Position numbers and translations under genes: made by a program | Shown: positions 16,263 through 25,008 of the stretch, piece by piece | How positions within the stretch are numbered: the stretch's first letter is position 1 | How the letters are laid out: each line of letters opens with the position of its first letter | Notes under the pieces: model-generated | The model's database searches: none | What the model was told of the DNA's origin: nothing | Seen by the model: only the letters and a program-made list of their open reading frames with translations | Source: Bacteroidia bacterium | GTDB taxonomy: Bacteria; Bacteroidota; Bacteroidia; Bacteroidales; UBA932 | Direction of reading: 5' to 3' | DNA length: 40,534 nt | Assembly (NCBI GenBank): GCA_030537315.1 | Contig: JAUNNZ010000019.1 | Coordinates: 1 to 40,534, forward strand

Positions 16263-18006
16263 TTTCGGAGAGTAATTTGTCGAGCTGTTCGCAGTAACCG
16301 TTGAATTTTTCGCTTCCGAACTCGGTATAGTTCATCTGGCGCAGGGTATTGATGATCTGCTTGAAGTAGTTTCTGCAGACTTCGTAGTCGGTGAATGAGA
16401 ATTCGCGGGCGCAGATGCTCAGGATAAGGTCGAGCATATATTTCTGACGGTCGATTGGACAGAGCGCGTCGATCGCGTCGAACGCGTCCTGCTGAAGGAA
16501 CGCGAAATCGATGAGCTCGCTCTTCCAGAATGTCTCGTGGTATGACATAGGGACGCCGTCGTCACCGAGGATGTTGATCTGTTCAGCCATTTCCTTGCCC
16601 CTGCGGATATAGTTCTTTGCCTGCAGGACCTTGTCCACCCAGCCCTCGCCGAAAACGGATTCGAGATACTTGGCTATTTCGGGATATTCAAGGTACTTGG
16701 AGTAAGACTCGATAGGGTTGACGGCAGGGTAGCGTTTCTGGTCGGCGCGGTTCTGCTCGAGGGCGTAGAAACAGCGGGCTGCCTTCTTGGTTGATTCCGT
16801 CACCGGTTCCTTGAGGTTGCCTCCGGCAGGGGAGACGGTGCCTATGAAAGTGACTGCGCCTGTCTGCCCGTTGTTGAGAACCACCATTCCTGCGCGTGAA
16901 TAGAAGTTGGAGATGATGGATGAAAGGTCCACAGGGAATGCATCCTGTCCCGGAAGTTCCTCCATACGGTTGGACATTTCGCGCAGCGCCTGTGCCCAGC
17001 GTGAAGTGGAGTCGGCGAGGAGGAGGCAGCGGAGTCCCATCGCGCGGTAGTATTCGCAGATGGTCATCGCCGTGTAAACGGATGCTTCGCGTGCGGCGAC
17101 AGGCATATTCGAAGTGTTGCAGATGATGGTTGTGCGCTCCATCAGGTGACGGCCGGTATGAGGGTCTATGAGCTCGGGGAACTCTGAGAAAATCTCCACG
17201 ACCTCGTTGGCACGCTCGCCGCAGGCCGCCATTACTATGACGTCGGCCTCGCCCTGCTTGGCGATGGCGTGCTGCAGCACGGTCTTGCCGCAGCCGAACG
17301 GACCCGGGATGAATCCCGTGCCGCCTTCAGCGATAGGGTTGAAGGTATCGATCACGCGCACGCCGGTCTCCATGAGCTTCTGCGGCCTCGGCTTCTCCTT
17401 GTATCCGCCGACGGCGACCTTTACGGGCCAGCGCTGTACCATTGTGACATCGACGTCTTCGCCCTCTTTGGACGTGAGGACGGCGATGACGGTGTCAATA
17501 TTGTATTGTCCGGCTTCCTTCACGGATTTTACGGTGTATTCACCCTTGAAATTGAACGGCACCATAATCTTGTGAGGCAGCCATCCTTCCTTGACTTCGC
17601 CGAGCCAGTCGGCGGCGACCACCTTGTCGCCGGCAGCGGCGAGCGGAGTGAAGTCCCAGAGGGCTTCGTGGTCAAGAGGGTCGGTGTATTCTCCTCTCTT
17701 GAGGAATACGCCTTCCATTGTGGCCAGGTTGTTCTGCAGACCGTCATAGACGCTGGAGAGAAGACCGGGACCCAGAGTGGCCTCGAGCATACGCCCGAGG
17801 AAAGTCACGCTGTCGCCGTTCTTTAATCCGCGGGTGCTTTCGAAAACCTGCACGGACGCCTTGTCTCCCGTGACCTTGATGACTTCGGCCAGGAGGTCGG
17901 TGCCGTTGAGGTTGATGAAGCAGAGTTCATTCTCTGCCACAGGACCTTCGACCTTTACGGTCACCAGGTTGGAGACGATGCCCGTTACCTTTCCTTGAGT
18001 ATTCAT
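16252..18006 (-). CDS. ntpA: V-type ATPase catalytic subunit A
   Basis: The catalytic head subunit. 584 residues: N-terminal barrel (1-80), the bulge domain typical of A subunits (about 110-190), and a nucleotide fold with Walker A GPFGCGKT at 235-242. The GERANEVVE block follows near 265 with the catalytic Glu. DSTSRWAQALREMSNRMEELPGQDAFP near 335-360 is the conserved A signature. The four-base ATGA overlap with the DUF2764 gene and 11-base overlap with B show coupled translation. The enzyme either drives ion export with ATP or makes ATP from an ion gradient; direction cannot be told from sequence. Confidence 0.97.
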   Translation of the reverse strand: MNTQGKVTGIVSNLVTVKVEGPVAENELCFINLNGTDLLAEVIKVTGDKASVQVFESTRGLKNGDSVTFLGRMLEATLGPGLLSSVYDGLQNNLATMEGVFLKRGEYTDPLDHEALWDFTPLAAAGDKVVAADWLGEVKEGWLPHKIMVPFNFKGEYTVKSVKEAGQYNIDTVIAVLTSKEGEDVDVTMVQRWPVKVAVGGYKEKPRPQKLMETGVRVIDTFNPIAEGGTGFIPGPFGCGKTVLQHAIAKQGEADVIVMAACGERANEVVEIFSEFPELIDPHTGRHLMERTTIICNTSNMPVAAREASVYTAMTICEYYRAMGLRCLLLADSTSRWAQALREMSNRMEELPGQDAFPVDLSSIISNFYSRAGMVVLNNGQTGAVTFIGTVSPAGGNLKEPVTESTKKAARCFYALEQNRADQKRYPAVNPIESYSKYLEYPEIAKYLESVFGEGWVDKVLQAKNYIRRGKEMAEQINILGDDGVPMSYHETFWKSELIDFAFLQQDAFDAIDALCPIDRQKYMLDLILSICAREFSFTDYEVCRNYFKQIINTLRQMNYTEFGSEKFNGYCEQLDKLLSENGK

Positions 18007-18611
18007 ATATTTTTCTTTTTGTTGTCGTATGTCTGTCTTATGCCGTCCACGATTCTCCTGAACATCTCGCGGCCTGTCGTTTCGTCCAGTTTCAACCAGC
18101 GGTCGGCAATCTTCAGTTTGGCGGCGAAACCGAGGATGAGGTCGAGGTCGAAGATGTCCAGGCTGGTGATCTCATCGATCCTGCGCCACATCAGTTCATC
18201 GATCCCTCTTTCCCTTGCAAGGATGTCATCCATGCAGAGAACTGCATCCACATCTTCGCGCCCGTCGAAAATCTGTTCCTCAAGCCTTTCAGGAAGAACT
18301 ATGTCCTGGCCGGCAGGCCTGCCGAGGGCGGTGTTCAGGAATTCGACCTTTGTGTTGCGTACATCCAGGTCATACGCGAAGTACTCGCGTATGAAACGGT
18401 TGCTGTGCCTGAGGGCCTGCAGGTAGAATTCCTCTCCGAGAGACCCGTTGTCGAAACCCTTGCAAAGGAAGTCCAGAATCTCAAGGTCCCGGTCTGAACA
18501 CTGGCTGCGGATGTCTGCCATCAGGGCATCGGCGTCGATGGAACGGCCATCGGCGCATTCTGCGCTGTCGAGGACAGGCAGGCAGGCTATTATGTATTCG
18601 TAATTATTCAC
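18003..18611 (-). CDS. DUF2764 protein of the V-ATPase operon (possible C-subunit stand-in)
   Basis: An uncharacterised protein found between subunits E and A in the V-ATPase operons of Bacteroidota, Chlamydia and spirochaetes. The family normally starts close to an NYxYLIAxLP motif, seen here as NNYEYIIACLPVLD. I therefore favour the GTG at 18611, which overlaps the subunit E stop by eight bases, giving 202 residues; an in-frame ATG at 18653 would add 14 residues and overlap E by 50 bases. The chain is helical and acidic (DIFDLDLILGFAAKLKIADRW). As no C subunit gene is present, it may do the C job of joining shaft to rotor; this is inference. Confidence 0.85.
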   Translation of the reverse strand: MNNYEYIIACLPVLDSAECADGRSIDADALMADIRSQCSDRDLEILDFLCKGFDNGSLGEEFYLQALRHSNRFIREYFAYDLDVRNTKVEFLNTALGRPAGQDIVLPERLEEQIFDGREDVDAVLCMDDILARERGIDELMWRRIDEITSLDIFDLDLILGFAAKLKIADRWLKLDETTGREMFRRIVDGIRQTYDNKKKNI

Positions 18612-19212
18612 CGAAAATGAGCTTGCGGGTAACCGGACGGAGATATTCCGCAATCAGTTCGTTGAAGGAGTCGTCGGTCATGCTGATGAACCAGCCGCCG
18701 TCAACGGGGCCGATGGTGAATCCACCCGCCACCTTCTTGGAGAAATCGGCTTTGATTCCTGTTCCGAGCGCTTTCTTGAGCTCGCTGCTGACCCAGGGCT
18801 CAAGTTCTTTCTTGAGTGATTCCGGCAGTACAAGCGCTATGTCACTCGGGTCGCTGGCCTTGAAATTGACGGCCACGGCCTTGATGATCTCCTTAAGGAA
18901 AGAGACATCTGAAAGGGAGTCCTTGACCTTGGAGGCGCTGATCTCCTTCACGAGAACGTTCTCGATGTCCTTTTTTGTGGCTTGAAGGCATTGCTGGGAC
19001 GCTGTCCTGACGTCGGACTCCGTCTTGGCGCGCAGGTCATCCGCCTGCTTGCGGGCGGCGGTGATGATGGCCTCGGCCTCGGCCTTGGCCTTGGATACTA
19101 TTTCATTTGCCTGGATTTTCGCATCTGAGAGATACCTGTCACCCTCCTGCTTTCCCTTGGAAAGTCCTTCCTGGTACAGTTTGTCGGTAAGCTCTTGTAA
19201 TTTACTTGACAT
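18604..19212 (-). CDS. ntpE: V-type ATPase subunit E (peripheral stalk)
   Basis: The peripheral-stalk subunit that tethers the head to the stator. 202 residues. The N-terminal half is a long Ala/Lys/Glu/Gln coiled coil (KAKAEAEAIITAARKQADDLRAK near 40-62). The C-terminal globular part has ALVLPESLKKELEPW and the family-like GPVDGGWFISMTDDSFNELIAEYLRP. First gene of the operon; its promoter lies in the divergent gap to the porin-like gene. No subunit G/H partner is encoded here, as in other Bacteroidota operons of this kind. Confidence 0.93.
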   Translation of the reverse strand: MSSKLQELTDKLYQEGLSKGKQEGDRYLSDAKIQANEIVSKAKAEAEAIITAARKQADDLRAKTESDVRTASQQCLQATKKDIENVLVKEISASKVKDSLSDVSFLKEIIKAVAVNFKASDPSDIALVLPESLKKELEPWVSSELKKALGTGIKADFSKKVAGGFTIGPVDGGWFISMTDDSFNELIAEYLRPVTRKLIFGE

Positions 19213-19254
19213 ATCGTGTATTGGTTATGCGTGTTCTACAATTACGTGTATTCA

Positions 19255-19286
19255 CAAATATATGCAAAAATGGGCCCAAAATCAAG
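19255..19286 (-). promoter_or_regulatory. Promoter of the V-ATPase operon
   Basis: On the minus strand TATATTTG occupies 19262-19255, with CTTG (3 of 4 to TTTG) at 19286-19283, 20 bases upstream. The start codon of subunit E is 42 bases downstream. Confidence 0.6.
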
Positions 19287-19296
19287 TATTTTGTAC

Positions 19297-19304
19297 TAAT
19301 TTTG
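19297..19304 (+). promoter_or_regulatory. -7 box of the porin-Gate gene pair
   Basis: TAATTTTG matches TAnnTTTG and lies 22 bases before the ATG at 19327. No convincing upstream TTTG. It is divergent from the V-ATPase promoter, with the upstream regions shared. Confidence 0.55.
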
Positions 19305-19326
19305 CGTTGCTATAACTAATACCAAT

Positions 19327-20298
19327 ATGAAGAAATTGATGCTGTCGCTTGTTTCGATGGCCTTTTTCCTGAACCTTGCCCAAGCACAGAGCCTGAGACT
19401 GGATTTCGAGACCAGGGGAGGCATTATGTTTGACAGCAATCCTCACTTCTATGCAGACTTCCTCAGTCTGAAAGCCAGCGGGGATATTGTCCCGGGCCTA
19501 TCGTTCACCTGGAAACAGCGCTTCAACAAGGCCTTCACCGGCTCTCAGCCGATGAACGCCACTGATTATGTGTACCTTGACTACAAGGTGGATGGCTGGA
19601 CATTCTCTGCCGGCAAGCAGGTACTTGAGTGCGGCGGATTCGAATATGACGCTCCTCCTATAGACCTGCATTTCACAACGGAATATTTCACAGCGATCGC
19701 CTGCTATCAGTTTGGTGTCTCCGTGTCTAAATCGCTTGGGAATTACAGGCTTGTAGGTCAGTTCTGCAGGAGTCCGTACGCTACGATGGATACTCCCGAG
19801 AGCAATTCCCTCAAGTCTTTCAATATCTCACTTCACGGCACCTATGGTGTAGGCGGCTGGCTTCCTATGTACTCACTCAATCTGTTTGAGGCCACGCCCG
19901 GCGCATATTCGTTCCAGTTCACGCTTGGCAACAGGTTCGAGGTAACCAGGTCACTTGCTTTCGAACTTGATTTCATCAATCGTTCCGCCCCGGGAAGCGT
20001 AAGCCTTTTCAAGGATATGTCAGCGGTGGCTTATATGTCGATTGTCCCTGCGGAATGGTGCGAGATAATGCTTAAGGGTGTGTATGACAGAAATGTCCTG
20101 TGGGATAATCCAATGATCGAAAAGGGTCTGATGAAATGGAAAGCAGGCATTGGCGTATATTTCTTCCCGCTCAAGGAGAACAAGGTTATCCGCCTGCACT
20201 GCTATTACTGGCATCAGCCGGATGGCGATTTCGTCCAGACGGGTCTGACCTGGAGGCCTACGATACTTAACCTTGATTTCAGCAAAAAGAAAGACTGA
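19327..20298 (+). CDS. Porin-like outer-membrane beta-barrel protein
   Basis: Residues 1-21 are a clear signal peptide (LMLSLVSMAFFLNLAQAQ). The mature 302 residues alternate polar and hydrophobic residues with many aromatic ends, as in barrels of the phosphate-selective porin O/P type. Examples are SLRLDFETRGGIMFDS, LSFTWKQRFN, YVYLDYKVDGWTFSAGKQ and the closing QTGLTWRPTILNLDF. The GWTFSAGKQ block resembles the strand order of those porins, but I cannot name the substrate. Its stop overlaps the start of the Gate protein gene by one base (TGATG), so outer- and inner-membrane proteins are made together. The two genes sit between the two sodium machines. Confidence 0.75.
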   Translation: MKKLMLSLVSMAFFLNLAQAQSLRLDFETRGGIMFDSNPHFYADFLSLKASGDIVPGLSFTWKQRFNKAFTGSQPMNATDYVYLDYKVDGWTFSAGKQVLECGGFEYDAPPIDLHFTTEYFTAIACYQFGVSVSKSLGNYRLVGQFCRSPYATMDTPESNSLKSFNISLHGTYGVGGWLPMYSLNLFEATPGAYSFQFTLGNRFEVTRSLAFELDFINRSAPGSVSLFKDMSAVAYMSIVPAEWCEIMLKGVYDRNVLWDNPMIEKGLMKWKAGIGVYFFPLKENKVIRLHCYYWHQPDGDFVQTGLTWRPTILNLDFSKKKD

Positions 20299-21440
20299 TG
20301 AAGACGAATCCCGGAAAATTGATGCATAACGGCGGCGGTCTGTGGTGTCTGCTGGTCGTTCTGGGTCTTTTTTGTTATCTCGGAGTGGTGATGGGCGCAT
20401 CCAATATGCTCAACACCATTATGCATACAGCGCACGACCTGCTTCTGAACACCTGTTTTTACCTTATGGCAATCTGCGTGCTTATGGGAGCGTTAAGCCA
20501 GATACTCGTGGAATTCGGAGCGGTCTCGCTGCTTGAAAAACTGCTCCGCCCGTTGATGAAACCGCTTTTCAACCTTCCTGGAGTGGCGTCGCTCGGTGCA
20601 GTTATGACGTTCCTCTCAGATAATCCATCAATCATCACTCTGGCAAAGGACAAGCGCTTTGCCTCATACTTCAAGAAGTACCAGTTCATATCCATCACCA
20701 ATTTCGGAACCGCTTTCGGAATGGGCCTTATCGTGATTGTGTTCATGATAGGCCAGGGGTATTATTGGGAGCCGTTCGTCGGGCTTCTTGGAGCGTTCGT
20801 GGGCGCAATCATATCCACCCGTCTCATGCAGCGGATGATTCTCAAGGACTATCCGCAGTTCAAGGATGAATGGGCTGCTGAAAAGCCGGATACGGTCGAA
20901 GAAGAGGAGGAAGAGAACAAGCCGACGATGTTTGTCAGAATCATCAACGCCCTGCTTGACGGAGGAAAGAGCGGCGTTGATGTAGGACTCGCAATCATCC
21001 CCGGAGTGCTCATAATCTCGACTCTGGTCATGATCGTCACGTTCGGCCCTTCCGAGAGCGGGGCATATACCGGCGCAGCTTATGAAGGCACGGCGCTGCT
21101 GCCGTGGATTGCCGGCAAGATTGACTTTGTCTTTGACTGGCTGTTCGGATTCAAGGACCCGCACCTTGTCGCGTTCCCCATAACTGCTCTGGGTGCTGTG
21201 GGTGCGGCCCTCAGTATTATTCCGAACTTTATCTCGCAGGGGTGGATCGACGGCAATGCGATAGCGGTATGCACAGCCATCGGAATGTGCTGGAGCGGTT
21301 ACTTCAGCACCCATACGGCTATGCTTGATTCGATCGGCTTCCGCAAATTGACATCAAAGGCCATCATCGCTCATACGATAGGTGGCCTCTGTGCCGGGAT
21401 AGTTGCCCATCTCGTTATGTTGTTTGTCGGAATCTTCTAG
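20298..21440 (+). CDS. Gate-domain (nucleoside-recognition/SpmA-SpmB-like) membrane protein
   Basis: A 380-residue inner-membrane protein with about ten hydrophobic helices. It carries two Gate-like units, one near 60-200 and one near 240-375, separated by an acidic cytoplasmic loop (PDTVEEEEEENKP). The first has SLGAVMTFLSDNPSIITLAKDKR and the second VGAALSIIPNFISQG and GMCWSGYFSTHTAMLD. Gate domains occur in nucleoside carriers and in SpmA/SpmB; substrate is unknown here. It overlaps the porin-like gene by one base and the convergent oadB stop by four. Ion- or solute-transport partnered with the porin is the likely role. Confidence 0.8.
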   Translation: MKTNPGKLMHNGGGLWCLLVVLGLFCYLGVVMGASNMLNTIMHTAHDLLLNTCFYLMAICVLMGALSQILVEFGAVSLLEKLLRPLMKPLFNLPGVASLGAVMTFLSDNPSIITLAKDKRFASYFKKYQFISITNFGTAFGMGLIVIVFMIGQGYYWEPFVGLLGAFVGAIISTRLMQRMILKDYPQFKDEWAAEKPDTVEEEEEENKPTMFVRIINALLDGGKSGVDVGLAIIPGVLIISTLVMIVTFGPSESGAYTGAAYEGTALLPWIAGKIDFVFDWLFGFKDPHLVAFPITALGAVGAALSIIPNFISQGWIDGNAIAVCTAIGMCWSGYFSTHTAMLDSIGFRKLTSKAIIAHTIGGLCAGIVAHLVMLFVGIF

Positions 21441-22597
21441 CCGAGGAATCCGAGGAGAATACCGGCAGCTACCGCCGATCCGATCACGCCGGCTACGTTA
21501 GGGGCCATGGCGTGGGTGAGAAGGTGGTTGGTCGGGTCCGCCTCAAGTCCTACGACCTCGGAAACGCGGGCCGCGTCAGGCACTGCAGAAACACCTGCAT
21601 TGCCGATGAGCGGGTTGATCTTCTTGCCTTCCGGCAGGAAAAGGTTCATGAATTTGGCGAAGCACACACCGAAGAAGGTGGCAATGATGAAAGAAAGCAG
21701 GCCGAGGCCGAAAATCTTCACTGAATTGCCTGTGATGAATACGTCCGCCTGTGTTGATGCGCCCACGGTCACGCCGATGAGGGTGGTGACGACGTCGATG
21801 AGCGGCCCGCCGGCAGTTGTGGCGAGACGCTTGGTCACACCGCTCTCCTTGAGCAGGTTGCCGAAGAACAGCATGCCGAGAAGCGGAAGGCCTGAAGGAA
21901 CGATGAAGGCCGTGCAGATGAAACCGACGATAGGGAAGATGATCTTTTCTTTCTGGCTTACGACGCGCGGCTTGTTCATACGTATCAGGCGCTCCTTCTT
22001 TGTGGTGAGCAGGAGCATGATCGGCTTCTGGATTACAGGGACCAGTGCCATATATGAATATGCGGATACTGCGATCGCGCCCATCAGCTCCGGCGCAAGC
22101 TTGGAGCTGAGGAAGATTGCGGTAGGACCGTCCGCGCCACCGATGATGCCGATTGCGCCGGCCTCGTTAGGGGCGAAGCCCCAGAGAAGGGCGAGCAGAT
22201 ATGCGCCGAAAATGCCCAGCTGTGCGGCGGCGCCGATAAGGATCAGTCGCGGCTGTGAGATAAGTGCGGAGAAGTCGGTCATCGCACCGATGCCCAGGAA
22301 GATGAGAGGCGGATACCAGCCCTGCTTCACACCTTGGTAAAGGATGTTGAGCACGGAGCCTTCCTCATAGATTCCGACCTTCAGCCCGACACCTGTCACC
22401 GGGTCGAAGAAGAGTGGGATATTGCCGATGATCATACCGAATCCTATCGGTACGAGAAGCAGCGGCTCCCATTTCTTGACAATACCCAGCGTGATGAATA
22501 TCAAGCCTATGGCTATCATCACAAGGTGCTGCCAGGTGCAGTTCGCGAAGCCCGTGAACTGCCAGAATTGCTGTAAGCTGTTGACTACGTTTTCCAT
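21437..22597 (-). CDS. oadB: Sodium-pumping decarboxylase beta subunit
   Basis: The membrane subunit that decarboxylates carboxybiotin and moves sodium out. 386 residues with about nine hydrophobic helices and the hallmark IIGGADGPTAIFLSSKLAPEL near 151-171; the Asp of GGADGPT (156) matches the essential sodium-site Asp of the Klebsiella enzyme. A second conserved block, GNAGVSAVPDAARVSE, lies near 336. In oxaloacetate and methylmalonyl-CoA decarboxylases this subunit is interchangeable in type; the partner alpha gene decides the substrate. Its ATG overlaps the carrier gene stop by one base (TAATG). It is the last gene of the decarboxylase operon. Confidence 0.96.
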   Translation of the reverse strand: MENVVNSLQQFWQFTGFANCTWQHLVMIAIGLIFITLGIVKKWEPLLLVPIGFGMIIGNIPLFFDPVTGVGLKVGIYEEGSVLNILYQGVKQGWYPPLIFLGIGAMTDFSALISQPRLILIGAAAQLGIFGAYLLALLWGFAPNEAGAIGIIGGADGPTAIFLSSKLAPELMGAIAVSAYSYMALVPVIQKPIMLLLTTKKERLIRMNKPRVVSQKEKIIFPIVGFICTAFIVPSGLPLLGMLFFGNLLKESGVTKRLATTAGGPLIDVVTTLIGVTVGASTQADVFITGNSVKIFGLGLLSFIIATFFGVCFAKFMNLFLPEGKKINPLIGNAGVSAVPDAARVSEVVGLEADPTNHLLTHAMAPNVAGVIGSAVAAGILLGFLG

Positions 22598-23016
22598 TAG
22601 GCTATGGTCACGACTTTATCGCCTTCAAGAACCGAATCTCCCTTGTTCACGTGGATTGCGCTGATGGTTCCGTCGCATTCCGCGAGGATTTCGTTCTCCA
22701 TCTTCATCGCCTCGATGACGGCGACCTTCTGACCGCGCTTGACCGCCTGGCCTTCCTTTACGTCAACGGAGATGATGACGCCCGGAAGCGGGCTGCCGAT
22801 TATCTTGCCGCCTGCCGGAGCGGCTGCTGCAGGCGCTGCCGCAGGTGCGGCGGCCTGAGGAGCTGCTGCCGGAGCGGCAGGGACAGCTGCAGGGGCATTC
22901 TCGAGTTCGACGTCATAGTTCACGCCGTTTACAGTCACTGCGGCGTTCTTGCCTTCGATTCCATTAACGGCTACCGTATAATCCTTGCCGTTGATCTTGA
23001 ACTTGTATTCTTTCAT
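22597..23016 (-). CDS. mmdC: Biotin carboxyl-carrier subunit of the decarboxylase
   Basis: The swinging arm between alpha and beta subunits. 139 residues: an N-terminal beta domain (KEYKFKINGKDYTV), an Ala/Pro linker at about 41-69, and a biotinyl domain with EAMKMENE at 102-109; Lys 105 carries biotin. The linker is encoded by a GC-rich near-repetitive stretch of gcng codons (about 22805-22895), prone to length change. MKEYKFK is the usual family start, so I take ATG 23016 rather than the in-frame ATG at 23073, which lies inside the gamma gene. Confidence 0.95.
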   Translation of the reverse strand: MKEYKFKINGKDYTVAVNGIEGKNAAVTVNGVNYDVELENAPAAVPAAPAAAPQAAAPAAAPAAAAPAGGKIIGSPLPGVIISVDVKEGQAVKRGQKVAVIEAMKMENEILAECDGTISAIHVNKGDSVLEGDKVVTIA

Positions 23017-23030
23017 ATCTTTTGATTTTA

Positions 23031-23441
23031 TTATCTTGGTAAACGCCTGAATGTTAGTGATTTGTCTGACCATTTACCGCTTGTGCGGCTGATGGTGACG
23101 ATGCCCGGCTCAACGTCGTGGACGGAGTCGTTCAGGTACAGGTAAAGTGCCACGGCCGCGGCGACTTCGTCGTCACCGGCGAGCTCGGCGTCAAGAGCCA
23201 TTGCGATTGCCGCCGCCACTTCGTCATTCATCCTGCCCGCCTTCGCCTTCTTCGGCTTGCGCTCTCTCTTGTATTTTCCGGAGAAGATGTTGCCGGAAAG
23301 GCTGTAGAGGAAGTAGAGGATGATCAGTGCCGAGAACACCACGCTGACGCTGATGATTGTCAGCGTCCAGCCGTGAGGGTCAGTGACGGCCATCTTGTCG
23401 CTTCCGACTGTGAGGATGGAATTATAAAGGAAGGTTGTCAT
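23031..23441 (-). CDS. Decarboxylase gamma subunit (OadG-like)
   Basis: A small membrane-anchored assembly subunit. 136 residues with one hydrophobic helix at about residues 25-50 ([26 protein letters not shown]), a basic [12 protein letters not shown] linker and a helical C-terminal half with [15 protein letters not shown] and a close repeat [15 protein letters not shown], which suggests a doubled cytoplasmic motif. The last residues (TFRRLPR) are basic. The ATG at 23441 lies 20 bases inside the end of mmdA; an in-frame ATG at 23393 is an alternative. Named by place between alpha and carrier genes more than by sequence. Confidence 0.8.
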   Translation of the reverse strand: MTTFLYNSILTVGSDKMAVTDPHGWTLTIISVSVVFSALIILYFLYSLSGNIFSGKYKRERKPKKAKAGRMNDEVAAAIAMALDAELAGDDEVAAAVALYLYLNDSVHDVEPGIVTISRTSGKWSDKSLTFRRLPR

Positions 23442-24933
23442 GTTTCTTCGCTGGCATTTCCTGACGCTTTCCGTCAAGTGTTTCGAGAGCCCTGATCACG
23501 CGGAAGCGGGTGTTGCGGGGCTCGATGACATCTTCGATATAGCCCTTCTGAGCGGCCTGGTAAGGATTGCAGAAGAGGTCGTTGTATTCCTGTTCCTCAA
23601 CTCCCTTGAGGATGCCGACAGCGCCTTTGGCGCCCATCACTGCAATCTCTGCTGAAGGCCAGGCGTAGTTGACGTCGCCGCGGAGCTGCTTGCAGCTCAT
23701 CACGATGTGCGCTCCGCCGTAGCTTTTGCGAAGTGTGACGGTAACCTTCGGGACTGTCGCTTCTCCGTAAGCGTAGAGAAGTTTTGCGCCGTTGGTGATG
23801 ATGGCGCCGTATTCCTGCTGCGTGCCGCAGAGGAAGCCGGGCACATCGACGAGAGTTACAAGCGGGATGTTGAATGCGTCGCAGAAGCGGACGAAACGGG
23901 CGGCCTTGCGGCTGGCGTTTATGTCGAGTACGCCTGCGAGCACGCCCGGCTGGTTGGCCACGATGCCGACGCTGCGTCCGCCCATATGGGCGAAGCCGAC
24001 GATGATGTTCTTCGCGAAATCCTTGTGGATCTCGAAGAACTCTCCGTCGTCAACCACGGCGCCGATGACCTTGTACATATCGTATGCCTTGTTCGGGTTG
24101 TCCGGGATTATCTCGTTGAGGGAGTCGTCCGTGCGGCCGGCAGGATCGTTGGTCGGACGCTCGGGAGCGGCCTCCATATTGTTTTGAGGAATGAAGCTGA
24201 GCAGCTTCTTGATCGTTTCGATGCCTTCCTGTTCGGACTCGGCGCAGAAGTGCGCCACGCCGCTCTTGCCGGCGTGGACTGATGCGCCGCCGAGCTCTTC
24301 CTGGCTGACCTCTTCTCCGGTGACGGACTTGACGACAGCCGGACCGGTCAGGAACATATAGGATGTGTCCTTGACCATAAGGGTGAAGTCGGTAAGGGCG
24401 GGGGAGTAAACCGCTCCGCCTGCGCAAGGGCCGAAGATGCCGCTGATCTGAGGTACAACGCCGCTGGAGAGGATGTTGCGTTCGAAGATTTCGCCGTAGC
24501 CGGCGAGGGAGTCGATGCCTTCCTGTATGCGTGCCCCGCCGGAATCGTTGAGACCGATGCAAGGGGCGCCGTTACGTGCGGCCATATCCATAACCTTGCA
24601 GATCTTCTCGGACATTGTCTTGGAAAGGGAGCCGCCGTTGACGGTGAAATCCTGTGCGAACACATACACAAGGCGTCCGTTGATGGTGCCCTGGCCTGTG
24701 ACTACGCCGTCGCCGTCGATATGGCTTGCGTCCATTCCGAAATTGGTGCAGCGGTGCTGCACGAACATGTCAAATTCCTCGAAGCTGCCGGCGTCGAGAA
24801 GCAGGTCAAGACGCTCGCGCGCCGTGAGCTTGCCTTTCGAATGCTGCGCTTCTATACGCTTTTCACCTCCGCCAAGACGTGCGGCGGCTCTGCGCTCCAC
24901 CAACCTGGCGATGTTGTCCTGTTGAATGCTCAT
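23422..24933 (-). CDS. mmdA: Methylmalonyl-CoA decarboxylase alpha subunit (carboxyltransferase)
   Basis: Moves the carboxyl group from methylmalonyl-CoA to biotin, releasing propionyl-CoA. 503 residues of crotonase-fold carboxyltransferase: [14 protein letters not shown] near 35-50, [17 protein letters not shown] near 125-142 (CoA oxyanion Gly), [12 protein letters not shown] near 168-180, [27 protein letters not shown] near 365-390 and a C-terminal KKHDNLPL. Propionyl-CoA carboxylase beta chains look the same, but the beta, gamma and carrier genes that follow make the sodium-pumping decarboxylase much more likely. It closes the succinate-to-propionate pathway; mutase and epimerase genes are not in this window. 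Confidence 0.95.
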   Translation of the reverse strand: MSIQQDNIARLVERRAAARLGGGEKRIEAQHSKGKLTARERLDLLLDAGSFEEFDMFVQHRCTNFGMDASHIDGDGVVTGQGTINGRLVYVFAQDFTVNGGSLSKTMSEKICKVMDMAARNGAPCIGLNDSGGARIQEGIDSLAGYGEIFERNILSSGVVPQISGIFGPCAGGAVYSPALTDFTLMVKDTSYMFLTGPAVVKSVTGEEVSQEELGGASVHAGKSGVAHFCAESEQEGIETIKKLLSFIPQNNMEAAPERPTNDPAGRTDDSLNEIIPDNPNKAYDMYKVIGAVVDDGEFFEIHKDFAKNIIVGFAHMGGRSVGIVANQPGVLAGVLDINASRKAARFVRFCDAFNIPLVTLVDVPGFLCGTQQEYGAIITNGAKLLYAYGEATVPKVTVTLRKSYGGAHIVMSCKQLRGDVNYAWPSAEIAVMGAKGAVGILKGVEEQEYNDLFCNPYQAAQKGYIEDVIEPRNTRFRVIRALETLDGKRQEMPAKKHDNLPL

Positions 24934-24950
24934 AAAAATACTAAGAAAGT

Positions 24951-24965
24951 GGCGCGGAAAGCGCC
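24951..24965 (-). other. Leader hairpin of the decarboxylase operon
   Basis: A perfect five-pair G-C stem (24951-24955 with 24961-24965) around a five-base loop stands 18 bases before the mmdA start in the transcript. No T-tract follows, so it is not a terminator; it may affect message stability or translation. Confidence 0.45.
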
Positions 24966-24980
24966 GGATTAACCAACAAG

Positions 24981-24988
24981 CAAATATA
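24981..24988 (-). promoter_or_regulatory. -7 box of the decarboxylase operon
   Basis: TATATTTG on the minus strand, a full match, 47 bases before the mmdA start. No clear TTTG at the right distance upstream. It leaves a leader of roughly 40 bases holding the hairpin at 24951-24965. Confidence 0.6.
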
Positions 24989-25008
24989 AGTATTTATTTT
25001 CAAAAATA

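Noticed and set aside
22800..22900. GC-rich near-repetitive stretch as a possible mobile or regulatory repeat
   Set aside because: It encodes the flexible Ala/Pro linker of the biotin carrier, which explains the repeated codons.
23707..24282. 191-codon open frame on the plus strand inside mmdA
   Set aside because: Antisense to a highly conserved carboxyltransferase; its composition follows the complementary codons.
24951..24965. Terminator before mmdA
   Set aside because: The stem is perfect but no T-tract follows on either strand, so I keep it only as a leader hairpin.
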